Shown piece after piece: positions 7,405-16,735 of a DNA stretch of 64,000 nucleotides (the stretch's first letter is position 1; every line of letters begins with the position of its first letter). The stretch comes from Anaerovibrio slackiae (GTDB lineage Bacteria; Bacillota; Negativicutes; Selenomonadales; Selenomonadaceae): positions 62,001 through 126,000 of the forward strand of contig NZ_VUNR01000002.1 of assembly GCF_009695585.1 (NCBI RefSeq). The letters run 5' to 3'. A program made the translations under genes and the position numbers. The notes below the pieces were generated by a model, which did no database searches, was not told where the DNA came from, and saw only the letters and a list, made by a program, of their open reading frames with translations.

Positions 7405-8168
7405 TGATTTTCCCATATCTGATTCCAGTCCTTCTTGATAAGATTTCTCAGGCGCAGCCCCATTTCAAAAAATTCAGGCTGCTGGCGGATATCCTTGCCG
7501 CCGAACAGCGGATTTTCGATAACCTGGCTGATGCCGCCGGTATAGGCGGAGAGCACCACGATTTTCTGCCCCAGGTACAGGGCTTCTTCCACATAGTGGG
7601 TGACGAAAATCGTGGACACGTTGAACTTGCGCCAGAGCCGGAGGAAAATATCCTGCATTTCCTCACGGGTAATGGCATCCAGCGCGGAAAAAGGCTCATC
7701 CATCAAAAGCACATCCGGCTGCAGGGCAAAAACCCTGGCCAGGGCCACCCTCTGCTGCTGGCCGCCACTGAGCTCCACAGGATAGCGGTGCCCCAGCCCC
7801 TCGATGCCCAGCTGGCGCATCAGCTGCTTTATCACATTGCGGTCAAGAAGCTCCGGCGCCTTCTTGATCTTCATGCCCAGACGGATATTGTCCACCACCG
7901 TTTTCCAAGGCAGTAGGCCATAATTCTGCGGCATAAAGCCGATAGTCTGCGCTTTGGGATTGACTTCCTCCCCATTAATCAGCACCCTGCCCTCATAATC
8001 GGGAATCAGCCCCGCCACGCACTTCAAAAGAGTTGACTTGCCACAGCCCGAAGGCCCGATGACGGCGCAGGTGCCCCCATCGGGAATAATCAGGTTTACG
8101 TTGGCGATTGCCGTGTAAATATCATTTTCCGTCCTGTACTTGACAGACACATTTTCTATCTCAATCAT
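7401..8168 (-). CDS. ABC transporter ATP-binding protein (NitT/TauT/SsuB type)
   Basis: The 255-residue nucleotide-binding domain has Walker A GPSGCGKST (residues about 38-46), Q-loop MPQNYGLLPW, signature LSGGQQQRV, Walker B VLLMDEPFSALD and the switch histidine in FVTHYVEEAL. It powers the import system encoded on both sides. No strong SD is seen before its ATG. The short 77-bp gap to the binding-protein gene and the stop-start overlap with the permease gene make translational coupling likely. Confidence 0.95.
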   Translation of the reverse strand: MIEIENVSVKYRTENDIYTAIANVNLIIPDGGTCAVIGPSGCGKSTLLKCVAGLIPDYEGRVLINGEEVNPKAQTIGFMPQNYGLLPWKTVVDNIRLGMKIKKAPELLDRNVIKQLMRQLGIEGLGHRYPVELSGGQQQRVALARVFALQPDVLLMDEPFSALDAITREEMQDIFLRLWRKFNVSTIFVTHYVEEALYLGQKIVVLSAYTGGISQVIENPLFGGKDIRQQPEFFEMGLRLRNLIKKDWNQIWENQ

Positions 8169-8245
8169 ATTCTATAGCATATTCTGTAACAAATTATCCT
8201 GCATGGCACTCATCCTGCATTTCACATTGCAGCCCGGCCATGCCC

Positions 8246-9187
8246 TTACTTGTTCAGGTCAAGCACCAGCTCGTCATAGGTATAGCTCTGCTTGATGAGC
8301 TCCTTCTGCACCATCCAGTTGATGCACTCGCTGACGTCCTTTTCAGCCGGCAGCCCTGCCTCACGATAGTGTGGCAGCTTGAGGGCAGCCTTTGCCGCAT
8401 CCGGGAAGCCGCTCTTTTCAATCACCAGGTCCATATACTCATCCTGCGGATGCTCGTTCAGGTACTTGACAGCCTTGTTGTAGGCACGATAAAAAGCCTG
8501 CAGCTCCGCCTTCTTATCACTAGCCGCCTTGGCTGTGAACATCATCACGCCAGGATTCACGCCCATTTCCTCAGAATCGGTTACAAACCGGCAGCCGTTG
8601 GCAATGGCAATGGAGCCCATTGGCTCAGGCAGGGTGGCAGCAGCAAGCTTGCCGCTTTGCAGCATCTCAAGACGGGTAGGAATCTGCGGAATCACCACCT
8701 TGTTGATGCTATCCTCCGGCATGTTCTGACTGGCCATAATGCGGTCAGTCACATACTCGATGATGGTATTCTTGGATACAGCCACATCCTTGCCGGCCAA
8801 ATCCTGGGGCTTTACATCACCATCCCCCTTACCGGCAATCAGCTTGTAGGTACCGTCAGTGTAGGAAGTAACCTTTACATCAAAGCCGCCGGCCTTGGCA
8901 AATGCCACTGCCAGCATATCAGAAATAGCACCATCCAGATTGCCGCTCTGCAAGGCAGCATCCCTGTCCATGGCACTCTTGAACTTCTGAATGTCAACCT
9001 TCAGGCCTTCCTCGGCAAAATATCCCTTTTCCTCTGCAATAATAATCGGCACGGAATCAATATCAGGCATCAAGCCAATGGCTATCCCCTGCAGCTCCTT
9101 TTTCTCAGCCTGCTGGCTGCCACAGCCTGCCACAAGGGCACTCAGCACCAGAACAGCCGCCATCATCATTACCAATAACCTTTTCAT
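8246..9187 (-). CDS. ABC transporter substrate-binding lipoprotein (NMT1/TauA-like)
   Basis: The 313-residue protein starts at ATG 9187 (AGGGGA upstream). It has a lipoprotein signal with lipobox LVAGC, so it is anchored in the envelope. The mature part has the periplasmic binding protein type 2 fold of the NMT1/THI5-like group: MPDIDSVPIIIAEEKGYF, then the DAALQSGNLDGAISD block. The ligand is unknown. Its start is only 13 bp after the stop of the upstream coiled-coil gene, so it may be read through from there. Confidence 0.92.
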   Translation of the reverse strand: MKRLLVMMMAAVLVLSALVAGCGSQQAEKKELQGIAIGLMPDIDSVPIIIAEEKGYFAEEGLKVDIQKFKSAMDRDAALQSGNLDGAISDMLAVAFAKAGGFDVKVTSYTDGTYKLIAGKGDGDVKPQDLAGKDVAVSKNTIIEYVTDRIMASQNMPEDSINKVVIPQIPTRLEMLQSGKLAAATLPEPMGSIAIANGCRFVTDSEEMGVNPGVMMFTAKAASDKKAELQAFYRAYNKAVKYLNEHPQDEYMDLVIEKSGFPDAAKAALKLPHYREAGLPAEKDVSECINWMVQKELIKQSYTYDELVLDLNK

Positions 9188-9200
9188 AAACCATTCCCCT

Positions 9201-10097
9201 TTACTTGAATAATGCATTTAAGCCCACAGATACATAGTGCAGCACCGTATCTATAGTATCCTTGTTTTCGCTATAAGCCCTGTCCACATCGGCCTTGACG
9301 CTTTTCGCCTGCTGGCGCATGGCCTCTAGGTTATCCAGCTGGTCATCCAGTTCCTCCAGTGCCGCCCCTGCCGCCTGCACGGACTGGCTTACGGACTCCA
9401 GCTTCTCCTTGGCCTCAGCCTCCTGGGCAGCCGTGGACTCAGCTTCCTTTTTCTGCTTGCCTGCATCGCCGGTAATCTTGTCCAGCACCTTGCCGGCAGC
9501 GGATTTTCCCTGCTGGGACTTTTCCTGCTGCTCCTTCTGCCCATGCAGCTTATCCGCTGCGGACTGGGCAGCCTTCTGTTCCTCCAGCAGCCTCTGATAC
9601 TCGGCCTCCAGCCGTTCCTTCTTCCTGCTCAGGGACTCCTGCTGGCTGTCAGCCTCCTGCAGCTGCCTGGTTGCCGCAGCATGCTGGCTGTCCAAGGCCT
9701 CCTTCTTTGCCTGCTGCTCGCTCAGGTAGCCGGAAAGTGCCGCACCGCAAAAAGCCGCCACCACAAAACCAACAGCCAGCAGGGCAATCATCTTGCCCCT
9801 GCCGCCTGGCCGGTCTTTCTGTGGCGGATTGCCAGGAACATTCATATTCATGCCATTGCGGCCGTTTATGCTGTTCATGTTGTTTATGCTATTCATGCCG
9901 TTTATGCCGGTATTGTCCCCGGGCGGCATATTGCCAGCACCGCCATAGCCGCCATTATCAGCCTGCTGCTGGCGTCTCGGTATCTCCACAGGTTCCAGCT
10001 CCCTGACCTTGCCTACGTTCAAAAGCTGTGTTTTCTGGCTTTCCATATCCGGGCTCACCCGTGGCAGCGGCTGTGTATGCTCAAAATCCTTATTCAT
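9201..10097 (-). CDS. Unrecognised single-pass protein with Asn/Gly/Met-rich linker and coiled coil
   Basis: I do not recognise this 298-residue protein. Residues about 45-95 hold a low-complexity linker built of repeats such as GMNSINNMNSINGRNGMN. A membrane helix follows (MIALLAVGFVVAAFCGAALSG, about 103-123), then a long charged coiled coil rich in Q, E, K and A to the end. This suggests a cytoplasmic N-terminus and an extracytoplasmic coiled coil. SD GAGGAT precedes the ATG. It lies 11 bp after the DUF3783-like gene and 13 bp before the binding-protein gene. Confidence 0.75.
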   Translation of the reverse strand: MNKDFEHTQPLPRVSPDMESQKTQLLNVGKVRELEPVEIPRRQQQADNGGYGGAGNMPPGDNTGINGMNSINNMNSINGRNGMNMNVPGNPPQKDRPGGRGKMIALLAVGFVVAAFCGAALSGYLSEQQAKKEALDSQHAAATRQLQEADSQQESLSRKKERLEAEYQRLLEEQKAAQSAADKLHGQKEQQEKSQQGKSAAGKVLDKITGDAGKQKKEAESTAAQEAEAKEKLESVSQSVQAAGAALEELDDQLDNLEAMRQQAKSVKADVDRAYSENKDTIDTVLHYVSVGLNALFK

Positions 10098-10108
10098 CTA
10101 TACTATCC

Positions 10109-10555
10109 TCAATCTCCTCGCTCATCAATAACATCCTCGCTCAATGCTTTCTGCTCCTCATGCTCGCTGATCTCCTTGACAACAGCCCCATGCTCCTTTT
10201 CCATGGTCTGGCAGAGTTTTTTCAGTGTCCACAACGTATTGAAGGGCGTCACCACCGCCTTGTAAATGACAGGTGCCAGCCCTGCCTCCTTCCAGGCTGC
10301 CAGCAGCTTATCCAGCCGCTTATTGCGGATATTCTGCATCAGCATGACCTCATGAGGAAAAGAAAACTCCTCCTCCTCTGCCTTGGCCGGGGAAAAGCCC
10401 CTGCTGCCCAGCAGAAAGCCCACCTTCTCCTTCCAGGCCTCATCAGGCAGCACAGTCACCCTGATATTCATGTGGTGCAGAAGCCGGGTAACAGCTTCCA
10501 GCCGCGCCTGGTCACTGAACTGATACAAAAGGACATGTTCACCTTTATTATTCAT
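10109..10555 (-). CDS. DUF3783-like small protein
   Basis: The 148-residue soluble protein begins with HVLLYQFSDQARLEAVTRLL and continues with a VLPDEAWKEKVGFLLG block, similar to DUF3783 proteins of Firmicutes, whose function is not known. The C-terminal third is a charged helix. SD GAGAGGAT precedes ATG 10555. It sits between two membrane-anchored proteins in a tight three-gene run (11631 to 9201), suggesting a joint envelope role. Confidence 0.7.
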   Translation of the reverse strand: MNNKGEHVLLYQFSDQARLEAVTRLLHHMNIRVTVLPDEAWKEKVGFLLGSRGFSPAKAEEEEFSFPHEVMLMQNIRNKRLDKLLAAWKEAGLAPVIYKAVVTPFNTLWTLKKLCQTMEKEHGAVVKEISEHEEQKALSEDVIDERGD

Positions 10556-10575
10556 AACCTATATCCTCTCTCAAT

Positions 10576-11631
10576 TTAACGCACATGGGCGTTTACCTGC
10601 TTCGTCAGAAGCTCTGCATCCTTTTCCAGGGTTCTTGCCATGCGCAGGCTATTATCAGAAGCACGAATGGTAGCTGCCTTTTTGTCATCCATCCATTTGG
10701 CATAACTGGCTGCCGCCTCAATCCTGGCATCGCAAATCTTCAATCTCAGGCGGTGCAGGCTGCCTGCCGCATCAGGCACCTCCATAGCTTCCAGTTCAGC
10801 CTTCCGCGCCTGCCAATCAGGTATCAGCTTGTTTTCCAGCACAGCCTTTACCTGGCTCCGGGTGGCATTGCTTCCCAGGGAGCCATTGGCAAGCAGCCCC
10901 GCAATTTCCTGCTCAGCTGCCGCTATCACAGCATCATGCTGCTCCATCAGGCTGGCTGACTCGTCCAGATATGCCTTCACATGCCTCTGCCGCAGGCGCT
11001 GCAGATTTTCAATAAACTCCTTGAAGTTGGTAATCTCGTATATGCGCCAGATGCCGCTGTCTGTTTCCACCAGCTCCACATCCAGCGTATAATCCTCCCC
11101 TGCTTCCGTCTGGCGCACCTGCACCTTTGCCACAGCTGTGCCATTATCAAAATCAACTGCCATGGACTCCAGCTTCTGGAAGCTGATATTCGGCAAACCG
11201 ATGCGGTTGACAATCATATCCGCATCCACCGCGGCAGCCATGCTGCGCTCGTCCACATTTTCGTCAATCCAGGTTCCCTGCGCCACATAATTATCCACTG
11301 CCGACTGAAGGCTCATAATCACAGGTGCCTTGAACATCTTGGTCAGGCTGCTGACGGCCTCCTTGGTATCACCGGTAGCAGGCACCATGGCCTGTACCAG
11401 CCCGTCCAGCATAGCATCGCTAGCCGTATCCAGCATGTGGTTCACATCCACATATTTGTACAGCTTCTCCTTGTCGTGCTGGCTTACCGCCTCCTGCACC
11501 ATTTTTATGGAATACTCAGGCGTTCTGGTATAATAGCTTACATACCACCAGCCACCTGCCGCAGCAATCACCACCGCCACCAGGGCAAAGGCAATAACCC
11601 TTTTCTTTAAAGACTGCATAAATCTATTCAT
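10576..11631 (-). CDS. DUF2939-like membrane-anchored protein
   Basis: The 351-residue protein starts at ATG 11631, chosen over an in-frame ATG three codons earlier because AAGGGA lies 9 bases upstream. An N-terminal membrane helix (about residues 12-32, VIAFALVAVVIAAAGGWWYV) is followed by a DUF2939-like domain (PEYSIKMVQEAVSQHDKEKLYKYVDV) and a helical C-terminal half. It is likely anchored to the inner membrane with the bulk outside. The function is not known. It is first in the run of three unknown genes, after a 134-bp gap from mnmA. Confidence 0.7.
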   Translation of the reverse strand: MNRFMQSLKKRVIAFALVAVVIAAAGGWWYVSYYTRTPEYSIKMVQEAVSQHDKEKLYKYVDVNHMLDTASDAMLDGLVQAMVPATGDTKEAVSSLTKMFKAPVIMSLQSAVDNYVAQGTWIDENVDERSMAAAVDADMIVNRIGLPNISFQKLESMAVDFDNGTAVAKVQVRQTEAGEDYTLDVELVETDSGIWRIYEITNFKEFIENLQRLRQRHVKAYLDESASLMEQHDAVIAAAEQEIAGLLANGSLGSNATRSQVKAVLENKLIPDWQARKAELEAMEVPDAAGSLHRLRLKICDARIEAAASYAKWMDDKKAATIRASDNSLRMARTLEKDAELLTKQVNAHVR

Positions 11632-11765
11632 ACAAATCATTCCCTTTATATAACAGCAAAGCTATATAACAGCAAATCTTAAAACAAAACCTTGAAATAA
11701 AACCTTAAAACGAAATCCTGGCAGCAAAGCCCTGCCTGATAGCACATCTATCAGAAGTGCTGTCC

Positions 11766-12815
11766 TCACTTGATGGCAGACCTGATGATGCCGCCGCCCA
11801 AAACATCGCTACCAATATAAAATACCGCCGACTGCCCCGGGGTAATGGCCCTCTGAGGCGCAGCAAACTCCACCTGCACCGTGCCATCTGCCTGAGGCAC
11901 CAGCACAGCCTCCGCTTCCCCGGCCCCATAGCGAATCTTGACACCTGCCTCCATGGGCTCCCGCAGCTCAGGGATAGCAACCCAGTTCAGGCTTTCCACT
12001 ACTATGCCCTTGCCAAAAACCTCCTGATTGTCACCTGCAATGACCTGATTGTGCGCCGCATCAAGCCCTACCACATACAGAGGCTTCTCTGCCGCAATCC
12101 CCAGCCCCTTGCGCTGGCCGATGGTGTAAAAGGCTATGCCCTCATGCCTGCCCAGCACCCTGCCGGAGGTATCCACAATATCTCCCGGCTGCTTCAGCTC
12201 GGGACGGTGTTGCAGCAAATACTCCTTGTAGTCATCAGGCACAAAGCAGATTTCCTGGCTCTCCGGCTTGTTGGCCACCGGCAGGCTGCGCTTTGCCGCC
12301 TCCGCCCGGGTATCCGTCTTCACCCAGCCCCCCAGGGGAGTCATTACATGGGCCAGCTGCTCCTGCCGCAAGCGATAAAGGGCATAAGCCTGATCCTTGC
12401 TGCCATCTGTACCCTTGCTGATATTGTACCTGCCCGTTGCCTCATTATAATGCACCCTGGCGTAGTGCCCTGTAGCAAGATAATCGCAGCCCAGCTCCGC
12501 CGCCTGCTGCAAAAGGCCGCCAAACTTCACATTTGGATTGCAGGCAACACAAGGATTAGGAGTGCGCCCTGCGGCATATTCATTCAGAAAATAATCTATC
12601 ACCTTTTCCTGAAACAATGCCCTGAAATTCGCCACATGATGGGGAATACCCAAAAAATCCGCCACTATCCTGGCATCCTTGATGGCACCGGCAGAGCAAT
12701 CACTCAGCTCCATGGTGATGCCGACCACCTCATGCCCCTGCTCCTGCAAAAGCGCTGCCGTCAGGGAGCTATCCACGCCTCCGCTCATGGCAACGGCAAT
12801 TCTTCTCTTTTCCAT
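11766..12815 (-). CDS. mnmA: tRNA-specific 2-thiouridylase MnmA
   Basis: The 349-residue enzyme makes 2-thiouridine at position 34 of Lys, Glu and Gln tRNAs. It has P-loop MSGGVDSS, nucleophile C92 in ACNPNVKF and persulfide partner C190 in SQEICFVPD. The PP-loop domain is followed by the central domain (GQRKGLGI) and a C-terminal barrel. ATG 12815 was chosen because it begins MEKRRIAVAMSGG, with GGAA upstream and a good promoter 95 bp away; the longer open frame upstream is non-conserved. The sulfur-donor IscS partner is not in the window. Confidence 0.96.
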   Translation of the reverse strand: MEKRRIAVAMSGGVDSSLTAALLQEQGHEVVGITMELSDCSAGAIKDARIVADFLGIPHHVANFRALFQEKVIDYFLNEYAAGRTPNPCVACNPNVKFGGLLQQAAELGCDYLATGHYARVHYNEATGRYNISKGTDGSKDQAYALYRLRQEQLAHVMTPLGGWVKTDTRAEAAKRSLPVANKPESQEICFVPDDYKEYLLQHRPELKQPGDIVDTSGRVLGRHEGIAFYTIGQRKGLGIAAEKPLYVVGLDAAHNQVIAGDNQEVFGKGIVVESLNWVAIPELREPMEAGVKIRYGAGEAEAVLVPQADGTVQVEFAAPQRAITPGQSAVFYIGSDVLGGGIIRSAIK

Positions 12816-12914
12816 ATTATCAATTCCTATCTGCAAATCATATCTATAAGACACAGCAGCCGCATCACCTGCTGCCGCCATGCCGAAAAATTAGTCCAAC
12901 AAATCTCACTCTAC

Positions 12915-12943
12915 ATTATACTATTACTACATACTTTCGTCAA
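12915..12943 (-). promoter_or_regulatory. mnmA promoter
   Basis: TTGACG (12938-12943), a 17-bp spacer and TATAAT (12915-12920) lie on the minus strand, about 95 bp before the mnmA start. The rest of 12816-13086 is AT-rich with no other signal seen. Confidence 0.8.
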
Positions 12944-13086
12944 AAAAAGCTGCACATCTTCCTATATCGTATCCAGCCACCAACATTATTCAGTATTGCC
13001 TGCACAACACTCAGCCTTGAATATCGGCACTATCCTTCACACTGTAATATTACCATATATCTCAAGATTAAGAAATAATTTTACGC

Positions 13087-13119
13087 TAAAAAGCCCGGCT
13101 GTTACCATCAACCGGACTT
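13087..13119 (-). terminator. Terminator of the Fic gene
   Basis: The minus strand reads AGTCCGG, a 12-nt loop, CCGGGCT and then TTTT, 25 bp after the Fic stop. Confidence 0.8.
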
Positions 13120-13144
13120 AATACAAAAATGTAAATTGAGGAAA

Positions 13145-14191
13145 TTACTTCAATCTGTAATAGCAGATGTTCTTCCCAGCTCCTTCCCGTTTCAATTCAC
13201 CGAATGATACCAGCTTGCGGAGAGCTCCCTCAATGGAGCTTACGCTGAGAGATGGACACATCTCACGAATGTCCTGCTTGGTAAAACGACCAATTTTATC
13301 CATCGTAGCACGTCTGACTGTTTCCAAGGCAGGCAGTTTTGTTTCTACCAACGCAAAACGGTCTTCAAAATCCTTGTAGGCTGCAAGGATAGTTCCCAGC
13401 AGATATTTGATAAATGGAACCGCATCCTCAGCACCTTCATGCCATCCAATTTGCGCCTGCCCCAGTGCATTATAGTAAAGGTCTTTATTTTTAGCAATTT
13501 TTGCTTCAAGAGAAACATACTTTCCAACATAAAAACCACTTCTGTATAATAATAGAGTTGTGAGCAACCGGCTCATTCTGCCGTTGCCATCATTAAAAGG
13601 ATGAATACACAGAAAATCGTGAATAAATATCGGAATGACAATCAATGGTTCAACTTCCATATTACCAATAACACGATTATATTCCTCACAGATTTTATCC
13701 AGTGCTTCCGTGGTTTCATAAGGTGCAAGGGGAGTAAACAAGTTCTCCACATGGCCATCCGGGTAAGTGGCACTAATGTAGTTTTGCACACTTTTCGTCC
13801 GGCCTGCCATAGGATTATTCATGTGGCTATACAGAATTTTATGAAGCTGCAGGATATAATTCTGCGAAATCGGAATCGCATCAAAGCTTTCGTGAATAAT
13901 ATTTAAAACATCGCGATAGCCTGCAATTTCCTGTTCATTACGGTTTTTAGGAGTCGTTTTTTCTTCCACCAGCTGCTTCATACGGGTACTTGTCGTTACA
14001 ATACCTTCAATGGCATTAGAAGCTTCGGTACTTTTAATCTTTGCAATCTCAACCAGCTTTTCAAGTTCTTCCGGTCTCTGCTTCAGATACATTTCCTGCT
14101 TCCCAGCTTCTTTGTATATAGCCGCAATTAACCCCAGAATTTCTGAATCCCACTTTTGATTCTTTATGTCAGAATAATTAAATGTCCTCAT
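13145..14191 (-). CDS. Fic-family protein with internal inhibitory helix and winged-helix tail
   Basis: This 348-residue protein has the full Fic core HPFNDGNGRMSR (197-208), so catalytic H197 and the AMP-binding anion nest are intact. An N-terminal Fic_N segment carries STEASNAIEG (54-63), the inhibitory (S/T)xxxE(G/N) motif of class II Fic enzymes. A winged-helix domain follows near 290-348. Such proteins AMPylate targets or themselves and many regulate their own gene. SD GGAGGTAAGG precedes the ATG. There is no antitoxin neighbour, in line with self-inhibition. The target is unknown. It lies alone between mnmA and the hydrogenase operon. Confidence 0.93.
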   Translation of the reverse strand: MRTFNYSDIKNQKWDSEILGLIAAIYKEAGKQEMYLKQRPEELEKLVEIAKIKSTEASNAIEGIVTTSTRMKQLVEEKTTPKNRNEQEIAGYRDVLNIIHESFDAIPISQNYILQLHKILYSHMNNPMAGRTKSVQNYISATYPDGHVENLFTPLAPYETTEALDKICEEYNRVIGNMEVEPLIVIPIFIHDFLCIHPFNDGNGRMSRLLTTLLLYRSGFYVGKYVSLEAKIAKNKDLYYNALGQAQIGWHEGAEDAVPFIKYLLGTILAAYKDFEDRFALVETKLPALETVRRATMDKIGRFTKQDIREMCPSLSVSSIEGALRKLVSFGELKREGAGKNICYYRLK

Positions 14192-14366
14192 AACCTTACC
14201 TCCAAATCATTCCCTTAAATTACATCATAAAAAAAGGGAAAAGTCAATGTTGTAAGGGATCTGTAGCAACTAATAATAGAATATGCACCTCATCCAATAT
14301 ACGCATAGCACTTTTTTACGAAGGAACATATAGATTGCATAAAAATAACAAACTGGCAATGCATCA

Positions 14367-14409
14367 GGGCGGCATGGCATGTACCTGAACAGGCACTGCC
14401 ATGCCGCCC
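14367..14409. terminator. Strong hairpin after the hydrogenase operon
   Basis: A perfect 13-bp GC-rich stem, GGGCGGCATGGCA (14367-14379) with 14397-14409, lies 38 bp past the last hydrogenase gene. The U-tract is poor on both strands, so it may be a transcript 3'-end stabiliser or a weak terminator. Confidence 0.55.
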
Positions 14410-14446
14410 CGTATACAATATTTGTACGCTTACGATGCAGTAAGTA

Positions 14447-15202
14447 TTATTTCATCTTCTCCTTGAGCATATCAGCTGCCGCCAGCAGCCCCACAATCAT
14501 GGCCGATGGCCTCGGCGGACACCCCGGCACATACACATCCACCGGCACTACCTTGTCGGCAGCCCCTACGATGGCATAAGTATCCCCATAGGTCTCGCCG
14601 CCTGCCGCACAGGCACCGCATGCCATCACCAGCCTCGGCTCCGGCATGGCCTCATAGCTCATCTTCAAGGCCTGCTCCAGATTGCGCGTCACCACGCCTG
14701 TCACCATCAGCATATCTGCATGGCGCGGGGATGCCACGAAAGCCACCCCGTACCTGTGCAAATCATAATAAGGATTGCCCAGTGCCCCCATCTCAAAATC
14801 ACATGCATTGCAGGAGCCTGCATCCAGATGGCGCACATGCAAAGAACGCCCCAGCTTTTCCTTCAGCACATCTGCCAAAGCCTCCTGCCCTGCTTCAATG
14901 AGATATGGCATGGCATCCTCAGCAGAATGGTGCAGCACGCCCTCAGTTTCCCTGCCGTCTTCCAGGGCAGCCCTGGCACAAGCCTCTACGCACTTGCCAC
15001 AGAAAATGCACTTCTTGTAGTCAATCTTATATCCGCTGCCTTCAGCCTGAAAAGCCCCTACCGGGCATGCCGCCTGGCACCTTGGCAACAGGCTTTCCTC
15101 CACGCTGCCTGACAGCTTGCCGCGAAAACGCTGGCTGCCGCTGAGGGACACCTGCTCCGTGGCTATCTTGTCGCGAAAAATTCTCTCCAATACCTTAAAC
15201 AC
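14447..15202 (-). CDS. Group 4 hydrogenase small subunit with ferredoxin domain (HyfI-like)
   Basis: The 251-residue protein combines an N-terminal ferredoxin part and a NuoB/HyfI domain. C65, C68, C71 and C75 plus C42 and C46 (as CxxxCP) suggest one 4Fe-4S cluster with a degenerate second motif. C131, C134, C198 and C228 are the proximal-cluster ligands facing the NiFe subunit. This fusion would replace a separate HyfH ferredoxin. A GTG start at 15202 was chosen because GGAGGG lies 6 bases upstream, whereas the ATG two codons earlier touches it. Last gene of the operon. Confidence 0.9.
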   Translation of the reverse strand: MFKVLERIFRDKIATEQVSLSGSQRFRGKLSGSVEESLLPRCQAACPVGAFQAEGSGYKIDYKKCIFCGKCVEACARAALEDGRETEGVLHHSAEDAMPYLIEAGQEALADVLKEKLGRSLHVRHLDAGSCNACDFEMGALGNPYYDLHRYGVAFVASPRHADMLMVTGVVTRNLEQALKMSYEAMPEPRLVMACGACAAGGETYGDTYAIVGAADKVVPVDVYVPGCPPRPSAMIVGLLAAADMLKEKMK

Positions 15203-15214
15203 AGTCATCCCTCC

Positions 15215-16735
15215 TTATCTGTCAATACATGCGTAGCAAAGTTCAAAGCTCTTGTTTATCAATGGGAAATCAGGAATAATATCACCCTGCACCGCAATGG
15301 TCAGGGCAGGCCAGTTAGGATAGGAAGCACTGCGAACAAAGAGCCTGTCAATCCTGCCCTCCTCATCCAGCGCCACATAATGGAAATTGCTGCCCCTCGG
15401 TGATTCGCAGATGCCCCAGGCTTCCCCGGCACCATAGGCCATATCGGCATGCAGCGGCATGCCCTGGCAGTTCCGCAGCATATCCAGCAGCTTGTCCACC
15501 ATCTCAAAGGAAGCAGACAGCTCCCCGATGCGCACCAGCAGCCTTGCCGCCACATCCCCCATGGTCTTGGTATATGGCTGGAAGTCCAGCTCCGGGTACA
15601 CCCCGAAGGCAAAATCACTGCGGCTGTCATGGGCATAGCCGCTGGCCCTGGCCCCCACGCCAACCATGGCCAGATCCACAGCCGTCTGATGGCGGATGAT
15701 GCCCGTAGTCTGCACGCGGTTCTGAAAATTCTCCTGCTCCCGGAACATGGTAGCCAAATCCTCCACGCCCTCGGCAGTAGCATCCATCACGCTATGGATT
15801 TCCTCAATCAGCTCTGGCGTAATATCCTGACGGACACCCCCCGGCACAATCACGCCCCGGAGGAAGCGATTGCCAGCCACGGCCTCGCAAAGCCTCATCA
15901 AACGCTCTTTGAGCCTTGAACCCAAACTGATAGCAGGATTAAAGCCCACGCCTGCCGGCATGTTGCCCAAATCACCTACATGATTTACAATGCGTTCCAG
16001 CTCCGAAAGCAAGGTACGGATAATCTCCGCCCTTCGCGGCACGCTGACACCTACCACTTTTTCCACCGCCTGGCAGAAGCTCCAGGTGTTGGACACGCTG
16101 CAGGCACCGCAGATGCGCTCTACAATATGCAGGGCCTCCTCCGGCGTTTTACCCTCTACGGCTTTCTCAATGCCGCGATGGGTAAAGAACAGCTTGGCAT
16201 CCAGCTGCAGCATAGCCTCACCGGCCTGGCTGAAGCGGAAATGCCCCGGCTCGATGATGCCTGCATGAATAGGCCCTACAGGCACCTCAAAGAGCCCCTG
16301 CCCCTTGGCGGAGCGCACCTTGAACTTCCGCTCGCCCCGCACCTTGGCATTGACCTTCACAGACTTCCGCAGGGGATAAAAGCCATCCGGGAAGCTCTCA
16401 TGCAGCACCAGCGGCCGCAAATCAGGATGTCCCTCCGGCACCAGGCCGAACATATCATGGATTTCACGCTCATACCAGGCCGCAGCCGGAATAGCATGGG
16501 TGATGCTCTGATAGCTCAGGGAGCCCTCCGGCTTAAACACAGCCTTGACCACCTGCATGTCCTTCTTCTCAGGAATCTCAAAATAGCAATAAATGGCGTA
16601 GCCGGTGCCCTGGGCGGTTTCATCCCTGCCGAACATGGCAGTCAGCGGATGGTGCCCCCCGTCATAGACACGCACTGCCGTCTCCAGCAAGGCCTCCGGC
16701 GCAATCACCTGCGCAACATGTGCAATACGCTCCAT
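15215..16735 (-). CDS. Group 4 [NiFe]-hydrogenase large subunit (HyfG/HycE-like)
   Basis: The 506-residue protein fuses a NuoC-like part (about 1-150) to a NuoD-like catalytic part. Nickel ligands are intact: RICGAC with C209 and C212, and C-terminal CYACIDR with C500 and C503. It is therefore a true hydrogenase rather than a complex I subunit. The C-terminus ends right after the second motif, as if already mature or processed only minimally. ATG 16735 overlaps the preceding stop as TGATG, with GGGAGGTG upstream. It should interconvert protons and hydrogen, coupled to the membrane subunits. Confidence 0.95.
   Translation of the reverse strand: MERIAHVAQVIAPEALLETAVRVYDGGHHPLTAMFGRDETAQGTGYAIYCYFEIPEKKDMQVVKAVFKPEGSLSYQSITHAIPAAAWYEREIHDMFGLVPEGHPDLRPLVLHESFPDGFYPLRKSVKVNAKVRGERKFKVRSAKGQGLFEVPVGPIHAGIIEPGHFRFSQAGEAMLQLDAKLFFTHRGIEKAVEGKTPEEALHIVERICGACSVSNTWSFCQAVEKVVGVSVPRRAEIIRTLLSELERIVNHVGDLGNMPAGVGFNPAISLGSRLKERLMRLCEAVAGNRFLRGVIVPGGVRQDITPELIEEIHSVMDATAEGVEDLATMFREQENFQNRVQTTGIIRHQTAVDLAMVGVGARASGYAHDSRSDFAFGVYPELDFQPYTKTMGDVAARLLVRIGELSASFEMVDKLLDMLRNCQGMPLHADMAYGAGEAWGICESPRGSNFHYVALDEEGRIDRLFVRSASYPNWPALTIAVQGDIIPDFPLINKSFELCYACIDR

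Noticed and set aside
14367-14409. The hairpin as a simple intrinsic terminator
   Set aside because: The stem is strong but neither strand has a proper U-tract, so it is reported only as a likely 3'-end structure.
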